Shown here one piece after another: positions 8,421 to 16,630 of a stretch of 64,000 bases of DNA. A model generated the notes under the pieces. It had not been told where the DNA came from. It did no database searches and saw only the letters and a program-made list of their open reading frames with translations. Each line of letters starts with the position of its first letter. Within the stretch, counting starts at the first letter, position 1. Source of the DNA: an uncultured Alphaproteobacteria bacterium (GTDB taxonomy: Bacteria > Pseudomonadota > Alphaproteobacteria > RF32 > CAG-239); assembly GCA_944391505.1 (NCBI GenBank), contig CALXTV010000006.1, positions 1 through 64,000 on the forward strand. The letters are read 5' to 3'. The position numbers and the translations under genes are program-made.

Positions 8421-9385
8421 AAATAGATGTTGCCGTTCAATCCTATAAAAAACCGGAATCGTTAGTATATACATTAATGAGTTTAAAAAGAGTTTCAGGA
8501 GATTTAATTGACACAGTTTATATTAATGACGATTGTTCAAATGACGGTTCGGTAGAAATTTTCAATAATATAAGTGTTAAGGAATATTTTGCTCCTTGGA
8601 AACTCAATGTGAGGGTTAATACAAAAAATGTCGGTGTTAATCAGGTTTATATGTTTAAACATCGTCCTGATTATATGAATTGGCTGTTTGTTTTGAGTAA
8701 ATTGAAACGTTTTTTAGACCCAAAAACAACTCATAATAAAGACGATGTACGCTACCAATATGCCATAGATAACACAGATAAAAAATATCTTTTAATTATT
8801 CATGATGATGTTAAGTTTTTCAAAAATATTGTATGGTTATACTTGAATACAATAGAAGCCAATTCAAATTTAGCGATTGTTGGCGATTTAGGACAATGTT
8901 GGCGTTGTAAGTTTTCAAAAATCTGTAGCCCGAAGAAACTGATGCAGGGTTTTAGACCGCCGTATTTTCCTTTAACACCGAAAAAAGATGACATATTTAA
9001 TCCCCGAAAAGGCTACAATCGTGACTGCCGAATCAATGAATGGTGTTGTTTGATAGACGTCGAAAAAGCTAAATTGATAACAGAGAAATATGGGTGTCTT
9101 CTGGGAAATTATTATAGATATTCAGATATTGGCGCATATTGGTTTTGCAAAATTGTTGAACATGGATTCGATTTTTGTGATCCTTTAGCCTCAGAAGCAT
9201 TAAAAACACAACTGGACATAAGTCCTGAACATGAGGAATATTACCTGCATGCCTGGCAGGGACACCCCGGACACTCGGTTTGGGCAGATCAAGGCATGGG
9301 AATTGTCAAATATAACCGCGAAGAAATCATTGATTTAATAAAAAAGGAATTCAATTTTGATTTTCCGCAGAAATTGATAGGATAA
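8417..9385 (+). CDS. GT2-like glycosyltransferase, divergent
   Basis: This 322-residue protein begins with IDVAVQSYKKPESLVYTLMSL, followed by VYINDDCSNDGSVEIF. It later has LLIIHDDVKFF, in the position of a GT-A DxD motif. The frame extends upstream, but the ATG at 8417 overlaps the previous stop (ATGA) and gives a proper family start. The middle (RDCRINEWCCLIDVEKA) and the tail (YLHAWQGHPGHSVWADQG) are rich in Trp, His and Cys and are unlike common GT2 enzymes. The gene is visibly A/T-richer than its neighbours, as often seen in exchanged surface-polysaccharide genes. The sugar donor and acceptor are unknown. Confidence 0.8.
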   Translation: MKIDVAVQSYKKPESLVYTLMSLKRVSGDLIDTVYINDDCSNDGSVEIFNNISVKEYFAPWKLNVRVNTKNVGVNQVYMFKHRPDYMNWLFVLSKLKRFLDPKTTHNKDDVRYQYAIDNTDKKYLLIIHDDVKFFKNIVWLYLNTIEANSNLAIVGDLGQCWRCKFSKICSPKKLMQGFRPPYFPLTPKKDDIFNPRKGYNRDCRINEWCCLIDVEKAKLITEKYGCLLGNYYRYSDIGAYWFCKIVEHGFDFCDPLASEALKTQLDISPEHEEYYLHAWQGHPGHSVWADQGMGIVKYNREEIIDLIKKEFNFDFPQKLIG

Positions 9386-9389
9386 AACA

Positions 9390-10235
9390 ATGTTGTGCAA
9401 AAAGAAAAACAATTTGATTGAAGGCGTGCCGGGTTTTATCAAAAAGAGCAGCTTCCATTTGTCCGGCAAAAACAACAAAATTATTTTCGGCAAAAACTGC
9501 AATATTGTTAACTGCAAAATAAAACTCTATGGAGATTCAACGCTTATATTCGGGGATAACTGCTATTTTGAAAACACGCAGATAATGCTGCGGGAGTCCG
9601 AAGCCCGTTTCGGCGATAATACCGAGTCATCCAAAACGACGGTAACGGCAGCCGGAAAGTCGCTGCTTGATTTAGGCGCCGGTTCGGTTATCTGTGGTGA
9701 ATTGGATATGCGCAATCAGGGGATTATCCGCGCCAAGCGTCTTTGGACGACCTGGGGACCGCATATTGCCGCCAACCACGGTCTGATTGAGTTCGGCGAT
9801 GGAGGTACCGCCGATTCAATCATTTACAACAGCGATTTTCACCCGATGTATGATTTGGAGGGAAACCTCATAAACGAAAATCAAGATGTCATTATCGGCA
9901 ATAATGTCTGGATTGGTCGCAAGTGCTTTATTTTTAAGGGTGCAAAAATCGGAGATGGTAGCATTATTTCTTCCGGAACCTACACTGGTAAAGAGATTCC
10001 TCCGCATTCTCTGGTCGCCGGCAATCCGGGGCGCATTGTTCGCCGCGATGTGGTCTGGGCGGTTAAGGACAAACCGGAATTAAAAGAGTTTTTTCCGCTG
10101 GCGCCGGATGACGAAGAAGATATGCGCGCCTTTTATAACCGGGCTTATGAGGTCACGCCGACCATCAAACACCGCAAAGGCTGTGTTTGGCTAAACCGTT
10201 TGCGGATGTTTTTTGTTCTTTTCCGGGCAAAATAG
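9390..10235 (+). CDS. Left-handed beta-helix acyltransferase (hexapeptide family)
   Basis: This 281-residue protein shows successive hexapeptide-type turns (NNKIIFGKNCNIVNCKI, STLIFGDNCYFENT, DVIIGNNVWIGRKCFIFKGAKIGDGSIISSGT). It ends with the family hallmark PHSLVAGNPGRIVRRDVVW. A His in NSDFHPMYD matches the catalytic-loop position of maltose/galactoside O-acetyltransferase-like enzymes. It probably O-acetylates a surface glycan using acetyl-CoA. It starts 4 bases after the preceding glycosyltransferase, so it is cotranscribed. A C-terminal extension of about 60 residues ends in a short hydrophobic, basic segment that may bind the membrane. Confidence 0.88.
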   Translation: MLCKKKNNLIEGVPGFIKKSSFHLSGKNNKIIFGKNCNIVNCKIKLYGDSTLIFGDNCYFENTQIMLRESEARFGDNTESSKTTVTAAGKSLLDLGAGSVICGELDMRNQGIIRAKRLWTTWGPHIAANHGLIEFGDGGTADSIIYNSDFHPMYDLEGNLINENQDVIIGNNVWIGRKCFIFKGAKIGDGSIISSGTYTGKEIPPHSLVAGNPGRIVRRDVVWAVKDKPELKEFFPLAPDDEEDMRAFYNRAYEVTPTIKHRKGCVWLNRLRMFFVLFRAK

Positions 10236-10253
10236 AAGACTGAAAAAATTGGT

Positions 10254-11129
10254 TTAAGAGGCGAAAAATTTTCCGACGGCTTTTTCTTCTTTACGCATAA
10301 ACCAGTCATAATCTTTGCCCAGATGCCCCATATCCAGAGCCTGATAACCTTTTTTGGCTAAATCATAGGCCAAAACGGTTGCCGTCGGCCCCAAAATGAT
10401 GATAAACAAGCTGCTCTTGTCCTCTTTCAGGGCTTCATTCAAAATTTCGTCATAATGTTCGAAAGCATGCTCTTTGGGTGCATAAATATATTTGGCTGAC
10501 TTAATGTTGTCATAAATATCATTGGCATAAGTTTCGGTGTCACGGCCTTTAATAAAGACGACATCGCGGTTCTGCCAAATTTTTCTCATTTCTGCATAAT
10601 AGCGGTTTAACGCCGCTTCGTCATTTTCGGCAGCCTGAATTGCATATCCGGTAAAACAGGCGTCATAATAAGTTTTGTTCAGGTCAAGAAGATTGTAAAT
10701 GCGTTTTCTGTTATTGGGCAGAAACTCTCTCCAATAATTGCGTACATGCGGACAATATCCGTCAAGAGAACCGAAAACGTCAGGAATGCCGATGAGAATA
10801 TTTTCATCATCACTGGACAGGACTTCGGAGAGTCTTTCGGCTATTTTAGGACTGGCCTTTTGAAAACCGATGTCTCGTCCTTCAATCAGGTTAAATTCGC
10901 CGTCACCGAAACGGGCAATACTCTTTCGCGATGAATAAAGGGCTCTGATTGTTTCCTGCGCTTTAATGACATGGGGCAGCACAATATTTCCGATTTGGTC
11001 GGCAATCTCATATTTAAGATTGTCAAGCATACCTTCGAGAGCGTCATGCCGGCGAATGGATTTTTTGTGAACTTTCAAGTCAATGCCAAATAACCTGACA
11101 ATATTTTTTGCAAAAAGCCTTAACCCCAT
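10254..11129 (-). CDS. GT-D fold glycosyltransferase (DUF1792-like)
   Basis: This 291-residue protein carries features of the GT-D (DUF1792) glycosyltransferases. These include SIARFGDGEFNLIEGRDIGFQ near residue 70, a central DVFGSLDGYCPHVRNYW, and a C-terminal IIILGPTATVLAYDLAKKG..ALDMGHLGKDYDW. In this family, first found in streptococcal adhesin glycosylation, the enzyme adds glucose or a related sugar to a growing glycan. The substrate here is unknown. It is transcribed leftward, opposite to the adjoining acyltransferase operon, with 18 bases between the two stops. The N-terminus is basic with a hydrophobic patch (LRLFAKNIVRLFG), suggesting peripheral membrane attachment. Confidence 0.85.
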   Translation of the reverse strand: MGLRLFAKNIVRLFGIDLKVHKKSIRRHDALEGMLDNLKYEIADQIGNIVLPHVIKAQETIRALYSSRKSIARFGDGEFNLIEGRDIGFQKASPKIAERLSEVLSSDDENILIGIPDVFGSLDGYCPHVRNYWREFLPNNRKRIYNLLDLNKTYYDACFTGYAIQAAENDEAALNRYYAEMRKIWQNRDVVFIKGRDTETYANDIYDNIKSAKYIYAPKEHAFEHYDEILNEALKEDKSSLFIIILGPTATVLAYDLAKKGYQALDMGHLGKDYDWFMRKEEKAVGKFFAS

Positions 11130-11223
11130 TTTTTTATTCCCGATTGTTAAAAAGATTGACTATTTTTTGCAGTCTATTACACTCAAAGCAGAAATTCAAC
11201 TTCTTTAGCGGACATCGGTATAA

Positions 11224-12084
11224 ATGAAAATTCTGGTTCATCTGCATCTTTTCTATCAGGAAATGCTGCCGGAAATGCTGACGCTTCTGCGCAGCCTTGA
11301 CGGCTATGAATATGACCTGTTTGCAACTGTGGTTAATGCCGCGCCGGAGACGCTTGCCGAGCTTCGCCGCTTTAAGCCGGATGTGACAGTCATTGATGTC
11401 GAAAACCGCGGCTATGACGTTGCTCCTTTTATTAAAGTTTTGCAGTTGGCTGATTTGAACCGCTATGATTACGTTATCAAACTGCATACCAAACAGACGC
11501 TCAAACGACGCGCCTGGCTGAAAAATATTTCCTTTGTCGGCGACGGCTGGCGAAAGCTGCTCGTCGGTTTTATGTCTTCACCCGAACAGCTGCGGCAGAC
11601 GCTGGCACTTTTCCGTAATACGGAAACCGGAATGGTTTCGCATTATAACCTGATAATTAAGGCGGGCAGGGAAGACCGGCTTGCCAATACGCGTGCGGAT
11701 AAAATGCTTGCGGAAATGGGCCTGCAAACCAAAGAACGTTGTTTCGTCGCCGGAACGATGTTTATTGTCAGGGCAGAGTTGTTGCTCCCGCTGAAAGAAT
11801 ATCCCTGCCGCATGGGTGATTTTGAGCCTTACAGTCGTGAAAAATCGGGCGGAACGCTGGCTCATGTCTACGAACGTCTGTTCGGTTACGTTGTCACAGC
11901 ACAGGGCAAAAAAATTGTTTCTTACCGGACGGAAACAGCCGCCGTCAAAATCGGACACCTGTTGCGTCGGATTATTCTGACCATCGGCCGGACGATTTTG
12001 CAAGTCAAAGTCAACCGCAAGAACCGGCTGATTGTCAAAGTTTTTAAAATTCCGCTTTGTTCCTGGCCGTTGAAAGAAAAATAA
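11224..12084 (+). CDS. Rhamnan synthesis F-like protein (RgpF family)
   Basis: This 286-residue protein contains ILVHLHLFY at the start, then VENRGYDVAPFIKVL and YDYVIKLHTKQT, the recurrent motifs of RgpF-type rhamnosyltransferase-associated proteins. FVAGTMFIVRAELLLPL and ...TLAHVYERLFGYVV follow, also as in that family. The likely role is in assembly of a rhamnose-containing or similar surface polysaccharide. It is divergent from the GT-D gene (94-bp gap that must hold both promoters). Its stop lies 2 bases from that of the convergent pgpA. Basic, hydrophobic C-terminal segments suggest membrane association. Confidence 0.85.
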   Translation: MKILVHLHLFYQEMLPEMLTLLRSLDGYEYDLFATVVNAAPETLAELRRFKPDVTVIDVENRGYDVAPFIKVLQLADLNRYDYVIKLHTKQTLKRRAWLKNISFVGDGWRKLLVGFMSSPEQLRQTLALFRNTETGMVSHYNLIIKAGREDRLANTRADKMLAEMGLQTKERCFVAGTMFIVRAELLLPLKEYPCRMGDFEPYSREKSGGTLAHVYERLFGYVVTAQGKKIVSYRTETAAVKIGHLLRRIILTIGRTILQVKVNRKNRLIVKVFKIPLCSWPLKEK

Positions 12085-12085
12085 C

Positions 12086-12565
12086 TTAATAAATCAGATT
12101 CAGCGCGCCGAGCAGAAAAGCGCCCGCGATAGTCCCTGCGAAAATATCGTCAAGCATAACGCCCCAGGCATTTTTCAGCTTGCTGTCCGCCCACTTGACC
12201 GGACCGAGCTTGACAATGTCAAACAAACGAAACAGTGCAAATCCGATAAAATAAACCGGCCATGCGTTAAGGTTATGGTATAAGAGCTGTCCGGCAAAAA
12301 CAAAAGTCAGCATCTGACCGGCAAATTCGTCAATAACCACCAGCGACGGGTCTTTCTCGTCCTGATGAGAGATAATCTCATGCGTTGCCCATACGCCGAT
12401 AAAAAAGGCAATGCCTACGGCCGCCAAAATCCCTGCCGTTCCGAAAAAATAAGCAATAACGAAAGCAACCGGGAGCGTTCCCAGCGAACCGATTGTTCCC
12501 GAAGCCTTCGGCGCATAGCCGAGGCCGAAGTAAGAAGCCAGCAGATGAGCAAGTTTGTTTTTCAT
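12086..12565 (-). CDS. pgpA: Phosphatidylglycerophosphatase A
   Basis: PgpA dephosphorylates phosphatidylglycerophosphate to phosphatidylglycerol at the inner membrane. The 159 residues match the family length. Signature motifs are GLGYAPKASGTIGSLGTLP at the N-terminus, DPSLVVIDEFAGQML in the middle, and FRLFDIVKLGPVKWADS followed by WGVMLDDIFAG near the C-terminus. The Asp/Glu residues of the last two motifs are the expected metal ligands. Hydrophobic segments alternate with these loops. The start follows AAAGGATATTGCC. It stands alone, downstream of the adhE terminator. Confidence 0.96.
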   Translation of the reverse strand: MKNKLAHLLASYFGLGYAPKASGTIGSLGTLPVAFVIAYFFGTAGILAAVGIAFFIGVWATHEIISHQDEKDPSLVVIDEFAGQMLTFVFAGQLLYHNLNAWPVYFIGFALFRLFDIVKLGPVKWADSKLKNAWGVMLDDIFAGTIAGAFLLGALNLIY

Positions 12566-12599
12566 GGCAATATCCTTTCTGTTTGTTTTATTTAAGCAT

Positions 12600-12636
12600 A
12601 AAAAAAACTCTCCGCAACTACAAAATTGCGGAGAGC
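12600..12636 (-). terminator. Terminator after adhE
   Basis: A 10-bp stem (ctctccgcaa / ttgcggagag) is followed on the minus strand by a run of seven T. It lies about 20 bases beyond the adhE stop. Confidence 0.85.
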
Positions 12637-12656
12637 TTCAGACTGTGCATTAAGAA

Positions 12657-15293
12657 TTACAGGTCAAACTTTGTAACGCCTTTGTAAGCATAACGATACA
12701 ACTGTTTAATCTCCTCAACCAGCGGATAACGCGGGTTAGCGCCGGTGCACTGATCGTCAAAGGCCAAAATCGACAATTCATCGAGGTCTGCTTCAAAAGT
12801 CTTCTCGTCAATTCCGTATTCTTTGATGGAAGCCGGAATATTGAGCGCTTTTTTCAACTCTTCGATTTTATCAATCAGCAAATCAAGTTTTTCGTCTTTG
12901 CTGTTGCCGCCCAGATTCAAATATTCGGCAACTCTGGCATAGCGCGATTTGGCGCTCGGATATTTATACTGCGAAAAAGCCGCCTGTCTGAACGGATGGT
13001 CGGAAGCGTTAAAGCGCATAACCTGCGTCAGCAGCAAAGCGTTGGCAATACCGTGCGCAATATGATATTTTGCACCGAGCTTATGCGCCATGGAGTGGCA
13101 CAAGCCAAGGAATGCGTTTGCAAAAGCCATACCGGCCATTGTTGCCGCATGATGAATTTTTTCGCGGGCAACGGCGTTCTGCGAACCTTCGTTGTAAGAA
13201 GCGGGCAGATATTTGAAGATCAGCCGAATGGCCTCAAAAGCCAGACCGTTGGTATATTCGGTTGCCATGGTCGAGGCAATGGCTTCCAGCGAATGAACCA
13301 GCGCGTCAATACCGCCGGCGGCACACAAACCTTTCGGCATGGTCAGAACCAAATGCGCATCGACAATTGCCATGTTCGGTGTCAGGGCATAATCGGCAAT
13401 CGGATATTTAATGCCCGTTTTATCATCGGTAATAACCGCAAAGGGCGTAACTTCGGAACCGGTTCCGGAAGTCGTCGGAATGGCGACCATATAAGCCTTC
13501 TGACCCATTTCCGGAAACTCGAAAATACGTTTGCGGATATCCATAAAGCGCATGGCCATGTCTTCAAACTTAAGTTCCGGATGCTCATACATCAGCCAGA
13601 CGATTTTTGCCGCGTCAATCGGCGAACCGCCGCCCAGTGCAATAATGACATCGGGCTGGAAAGAGTCGACCAAATCAAGAGCCTGACGAATGGTTGACAA
13701 ATCCGGATCCGGATGAACGTCGGAGAAAATCTGGAAACTGATACCGACTTCTTCCAGCACGTCGGTAACCGGACGGGTATATCCCAGGTCAAACAACGAT
13801 TTGTCCGTAATTATGAACGCTTTTTTGCGTCCTTTGAGTTCACGCAGGGCATGTGGCAGACAACCGGCCTTAAAATAAACTTTCGGCGGAACTTTGAACC
13901 ACAGCATATTTTCCTGACGCATTGCAATAGTTTTAATATTCATCAAATGTTTTACTCCCAAGTTTCCGCTGACCGAGTTGCCGCCCCAAGAACCGCAGCC
14001 CAGCGTTAAGGACGGTTCCAGAACAAAATTGTACAAGTCGCCGAGCGCGCCGTGCGAAGACGGGCTGTTGACGATAATGCGCGCTGTCGGAATCAACTCT
14101 CCGTAATGCGTAATGCGGTCATGGTTGTTGGGATTTGTGTACAAAACGGCCGTATGTCCGGCACCGCCGAACATAACCAGAGATTTTGCCTTGGCCGCGG
14201 CTTCTTCAAAGTTTTTGGCTTTGTACATTGCCAGCACCGGCGAAAGTTTCTCCGCGGAGAAAGGTTCTTCGGGGCCGACTTCGCTGACTTCGGCAATCAA
14301 AACCTTGGTATAGGCCGGAACCTTTATGCCGGCAAGTTTGGCAATGGTCGTTGCGCGCTGTCCGACAATGTCGGCATTAACATGACCGTTTTCAAGAAGA
14401 ATTTTGCCAAGAGCTTTTTTCTCTTTTTCATTAAGGAAATAAGCGCCGCGGGTAACAAATTCTTCCTTGACGGCCTCATACAGGTCTTTGACCACGATAA
14501 CCGACTGTTCGGAAGCGCAGATCATACCGTTGTCAAAGGTTTTGGAAATCAGTACCGAAGAAACCGCCGGCTTGACTTCCGCCGTTTCGTCGATAACGGC
14601 CGGAACATTGCCAGGGCCGACGCCGAGAGCAGGCTTGCCTGAAGTGTATGCAGCTTTGACCATGCCCGGGCCGCCGGTTGCCAAAATGGTGTCAACTTTC
14701 GGATGCTGCATCAGATATTGCGAAAGTGTGACGCTCGGATGCTCAATCCAGGCGATAATATCTTTGGGCGCGCCGGCTTTAACGGCTTCTTCCAGCATAA
14801 TGCGGGCGGTCTCGACCGTGCATTTTTTTGCGCGCGGATGCGGCGAAAAGATAATGCCGTTGCGGGTTTTTAACGCCAGCAGCGTCTTAAAAATGGTGGT
14901 TGACGTCGGATTCGTCGTCGGAATAATTCCGGCAATAACGCCGATAGGGTCACCAACCTTGATAATACCGTTGAGCGGGTCTTCTTCAAGCACACCGCAG
15001 GTCTTTGTATTTTTATATTTGTTATAAATATATTCGGCGGCAAAATGGTTCTTGATGACCTTGTCTTCGACAACGCCCATGCGGCTTTCTTCGGCGGCCA
15101 TCTGAGCCAGCGGAATACGCAGCGAACTCATCTTCAGGGCAACGCGCTTAAAAATTTCGTCGACCTGTTCCTGCGTATAAGTGGCAAAGATTTTCTGGGC
15201 GGCGCTTACTTTGCTGACCAGTTCATCAATGTATTTTTCCTCATCGAGGATATTTTCATCTGCCTGATTTTTTTCTTTTTTATTCAAAGCCAT
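12657..15293 (-). CDS. adhE: Bifunctional acetaldehyde-CoA / alcohol dehydrogenase
   Basis: AdhE converts acetyl-CoA to acetaldehyde and then to ethanol, reoxidising two NADH during anaerobic fermentation. The 878 residues equal the usual length. The N-terminal half is the CoA-acylating aldehyde dehydrogenase, with catalytic Cys in NGMICASEQS and ALGVGPGNVPAVID. The C-terminal half is an iron alcohol dehydrogenase, with GGGSPIDAAK for NAD, PTTSGTGSEVTPF, and iron-ligand His residues in CHSMAHKLGAKYHIAHG. A TATAAT-like sequence lies about 50 bases upstream of the ATG, and GGAGAAAACAAA serves as ribosome-binding site. It is monocistronic with its own strong terminator. The enzyme normally forms helical spirosomes. 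Confidence 0.97.
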   Translation of the reverse strand: MALNKKEKNQADENILDEEKYIDELVSKVSAAQKIFATYTQEQVDEIFKRVALKMSSLRIPLAQMAAEESRMGVVEDKVIKNHFAAEYIYNKYKNTKTCGVLEEDPLNGIIKVGDPIGVIAGIIPTTNPTSTTIFKTLLALKTRNGIIFSPHPRAKKCTVETARIMLEEAVKAGAPKDIIAWIEHPSVTLSQYLMQHPKVDTILATGGPGMVKAAYTSGKPALGVGPGNVPAVIDETAEVKPAVSSVLISKTFDNGMICASEQSVIVVKDLYEAVKEEFVTRGAYFLNEKEKKALGKILLENGHVNADIVGQRATTIAKLAGIKVPAYTKVLIAEVSEVGPEEPFSAEKLSPVLAMYKAKNFEEAAAKAKSLVMFGGAGHTAVLYTNPNNHDRITHYGELIPTARIIVNSPSSHGALGDLYNFVLEPSLTLGCGSWGGNSVSGNLGVKHLMNIKTIAMRQENMLWFKVPPKVYFKAGCLPHALRELKGRKKAFIITDKSLFDLGYTRPVTDVLEEVGISFQIFSDVHPDPDLSTIRQALDLVDSFQPDVIIALGGGSPIDAAKIVWLMYEHPELKFEDMAMRFMDIRKRIFEFPEMGQKAYMVAIPTTSGTGSEVTPFAVITDDKTGIKYPIADYALTPNMAIVDAHLVLTMPKGLCAAGGIDALVHSLEAIASTMATEYTNGLAFEAIRLIFKYLPASYNEGSQNAVAREKIHHAATMAGMAFANAFLGLCHSMAHKLGAKYHIAHGIANALLLTQVMRFNASDHPFRQAAFSQYKYPSAKSRYARVAEYLNLGGNSKDEKLDLLIDKIEELKKALNIPASIKEYGIDEKTFEADLDELSILAFDDQCTGANPRYPLVEEIKQLYRYAYKGVTKFDL

Positions 15294-15393
15294 TTTGTTT
15301 TCTCCATAAGGCTAACGTCAAAATTCGATACGATTATAAACAAAAAAGATTAATGCTTTATTGCATTACTTTAAGATTTTAAAAATTTTAAAA

Positions 15394-15420
15394 CAAAAAA
15401 AGGTGCGAAAAATTCGCACC
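15394..15420 (-). terminator. Rho-independent terminator
   Basis: GGTGCGAA-AAA-TTCGCACC forms an 8-bp stem followed on the minus strand by a run of T. It terminates the leftward gene at 15443-15895 upstream of adhE. Confidence 0.8.
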
Positions 15421-15442
15421 CGAAAAAAGATTACTCGCTCGA

Positions 15443-15895
15443 TTATTTGCCGCGCTTTTCAAATTCGGCTTCAATTTCTTCAAGAAGCTCATACGCCATC
15501 TGATTGAACCTGTTGACGTAAATCTGATGAATGTCATCATAGTGAGGATTGCCGAGGACAAGAGTCTGGTTCTCAAGCATATACTTGAGTAAATGCAGCT
15601 CATCATCGGACAGGATAGACGGATTGTTGGCAAACAACGACTTAAGTTCTTCAAAAGCCGTTTTGGGACTACCGATAAGCCGGATTCGTCGTTCCAATTC
15701 GTTGTTAACATCATCCAGAGTCTCTTTGAGATATTCAAGCCAGCTTTCGATGACGGAATCATCGCTGTTTTCCGCGCCGTTCAGCTCTTTCAGGCCGTTT
15801 TCGGCAAAAAGTTTCATCCTGCGCAAGTCCGTCAGATTCACACTTTCCGGATTAGCGGCAAACAACACACGCAAAGAAGCAAAATTCTTTTCCAT
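15443..15895 (-). CDS. Hypothetical acidic helical protein, 150 aa
   Basis: This is a soluble, acidic protein predicted to be almost entirely helical. Two similar leucine-rich blocks appear to repeat. One is SLRVLFAANPESVNLTDLRRMKLFAENGL (residues about 7-35). The other is ELKSLFANNPSILSDDELHLLKYMLENQ (about 83-110). Both follow the pattern L.LFA.NP....dl..lk...EN, so the gene may have arisen by internal duplication. No family is recognised. It is monocistronic, with a strong terminator after it. Confidence 0.7.
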   Translation of the reverse strand: MEKNFASLRVLFAANPESVNLTDLRRMKLFAENGLKELNGAENSDDSVIESWLEYLKETLDDVNNELERRIRLIGSPKTAFEELKSLFANNPSILSDDELHLLKYMLENQTLVLGNPHYDDIHQIYVNRFNQMAYELLEEIEAEFEKRGK

Positions 15896-16007
15896 AACGC
15901 AATAATTTTTTAACCCAAAGGGAAGTTAAACATAATATACATAATCGCAAAATATAAGATAGAATTAATACTATTTGTCAAATTTGTCCAGTAAAAATTT
16001 TGTTTAT

Positions 16008-16048
16008 TGTGTTTTAATATAAAAATTTTGTGTTTTAATATAAAAATT
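16008..16048. repeat. Two 20-bp direct repeats upstream of a histidine phosphatase
   Basis: TGTGTTTTAATATAAAAATT occurs at 16008-16027 and again at 16029-16048, with a 21-base period. It is A/T-rich and sits 34 bases before the start codon, so it falls in the promoter/leader. Two helical turns between copies would put both on the same face of DNA, as for a regulator binding site. A simple duplication is equally possible. Confidence 0.7.
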
Positions 16049-16081
16049 GATATTTATTTCTCAAAAAAGAGGAGAGTAAGA

Positions 16082-16630
16082 ATGAGACTGATAATTTTCC
16101 GGCATGGTGAAACCGACGGTAATGTCAAAAATATCGTGCAGGGGGCAGGGGTTGACTGCCCGCTCAATGAACACGGAAAGCGGCAGGCCGCTGTGCTGCG
16201 TGATGAGCTGGCGGCGAAAGATCTGCCGGTTATTTATTGTTCTCGTATGTGCCGCGCTCATGAAACGGCCGAAATTGTCGCCTTGTCAAATAAGGCTCCG
16301 GTTGTCGAGTTGGACGGACTGGAAGAAGTCCATTACGGCATTGCCGAAGGAATGCCGTCGGAAAAAGCGCATATCGAATTTGCCGCTGTCTTTGAGGCCA
16401 TTAACGATAAAAACAATCCACAGCGGTTCGATGTTGCCATTCCCGGAGCCGAAACCGTCCGGGAATCTACCGAACGCGGCCTGAAAGCCCTGGCTCGAAT
16501 TAAGGAAATCTGCCCGTATGAAACGGCGGGCGTCGCCACCCACGGCGCTCTGATGTTTAATTTGTACTATCACTTCTTCAAGCTCGAACGCCGTTTTGCC
16601 AACTGCGAATATTTTGAACTCGAAATCTAA
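16082..16630 (+). CDS. Histidine phosphatase family protein (phosphoglycerate mutase-like)
   Basis: The start LIIFRHGETDGNVKNIVQG carries the catalytic His of the RHG motif at about residue 8. CSRMCRAHETAEIV provides the second Arg, GLEEVHYGIAEGM the acidic residue, and VATHGALMFN the second catalytic His. These enzymes are phosphomonoesterases or cofactor-dependent mutases. With 182 residues and no mutase-specific regions, a phosphatase is more likely than a glycolytic mutase. The ATG at 16082 follows AAGAGGAGAG; the longer upstream frame has no ribosome-binding site. The gene overlaps the convergent secreted-protein gene by 4 bases. Confidence 0.9.
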   Translation: MRLIIFRHGETDGNVKNIVQGAGVDCPLNEHGKRQAAVLRDELAAKDLPVIYCSRMCRAHETAEIVALSNKAPVVELDGLEEVHYGIAEGMPSEKAHIEFAAVFEAINDKNNPQRFDVAIPGAETVRESTERGLKALARIKEICPYETAGVATHGALMFNLYYHFFKLERRFANCEYFELEI

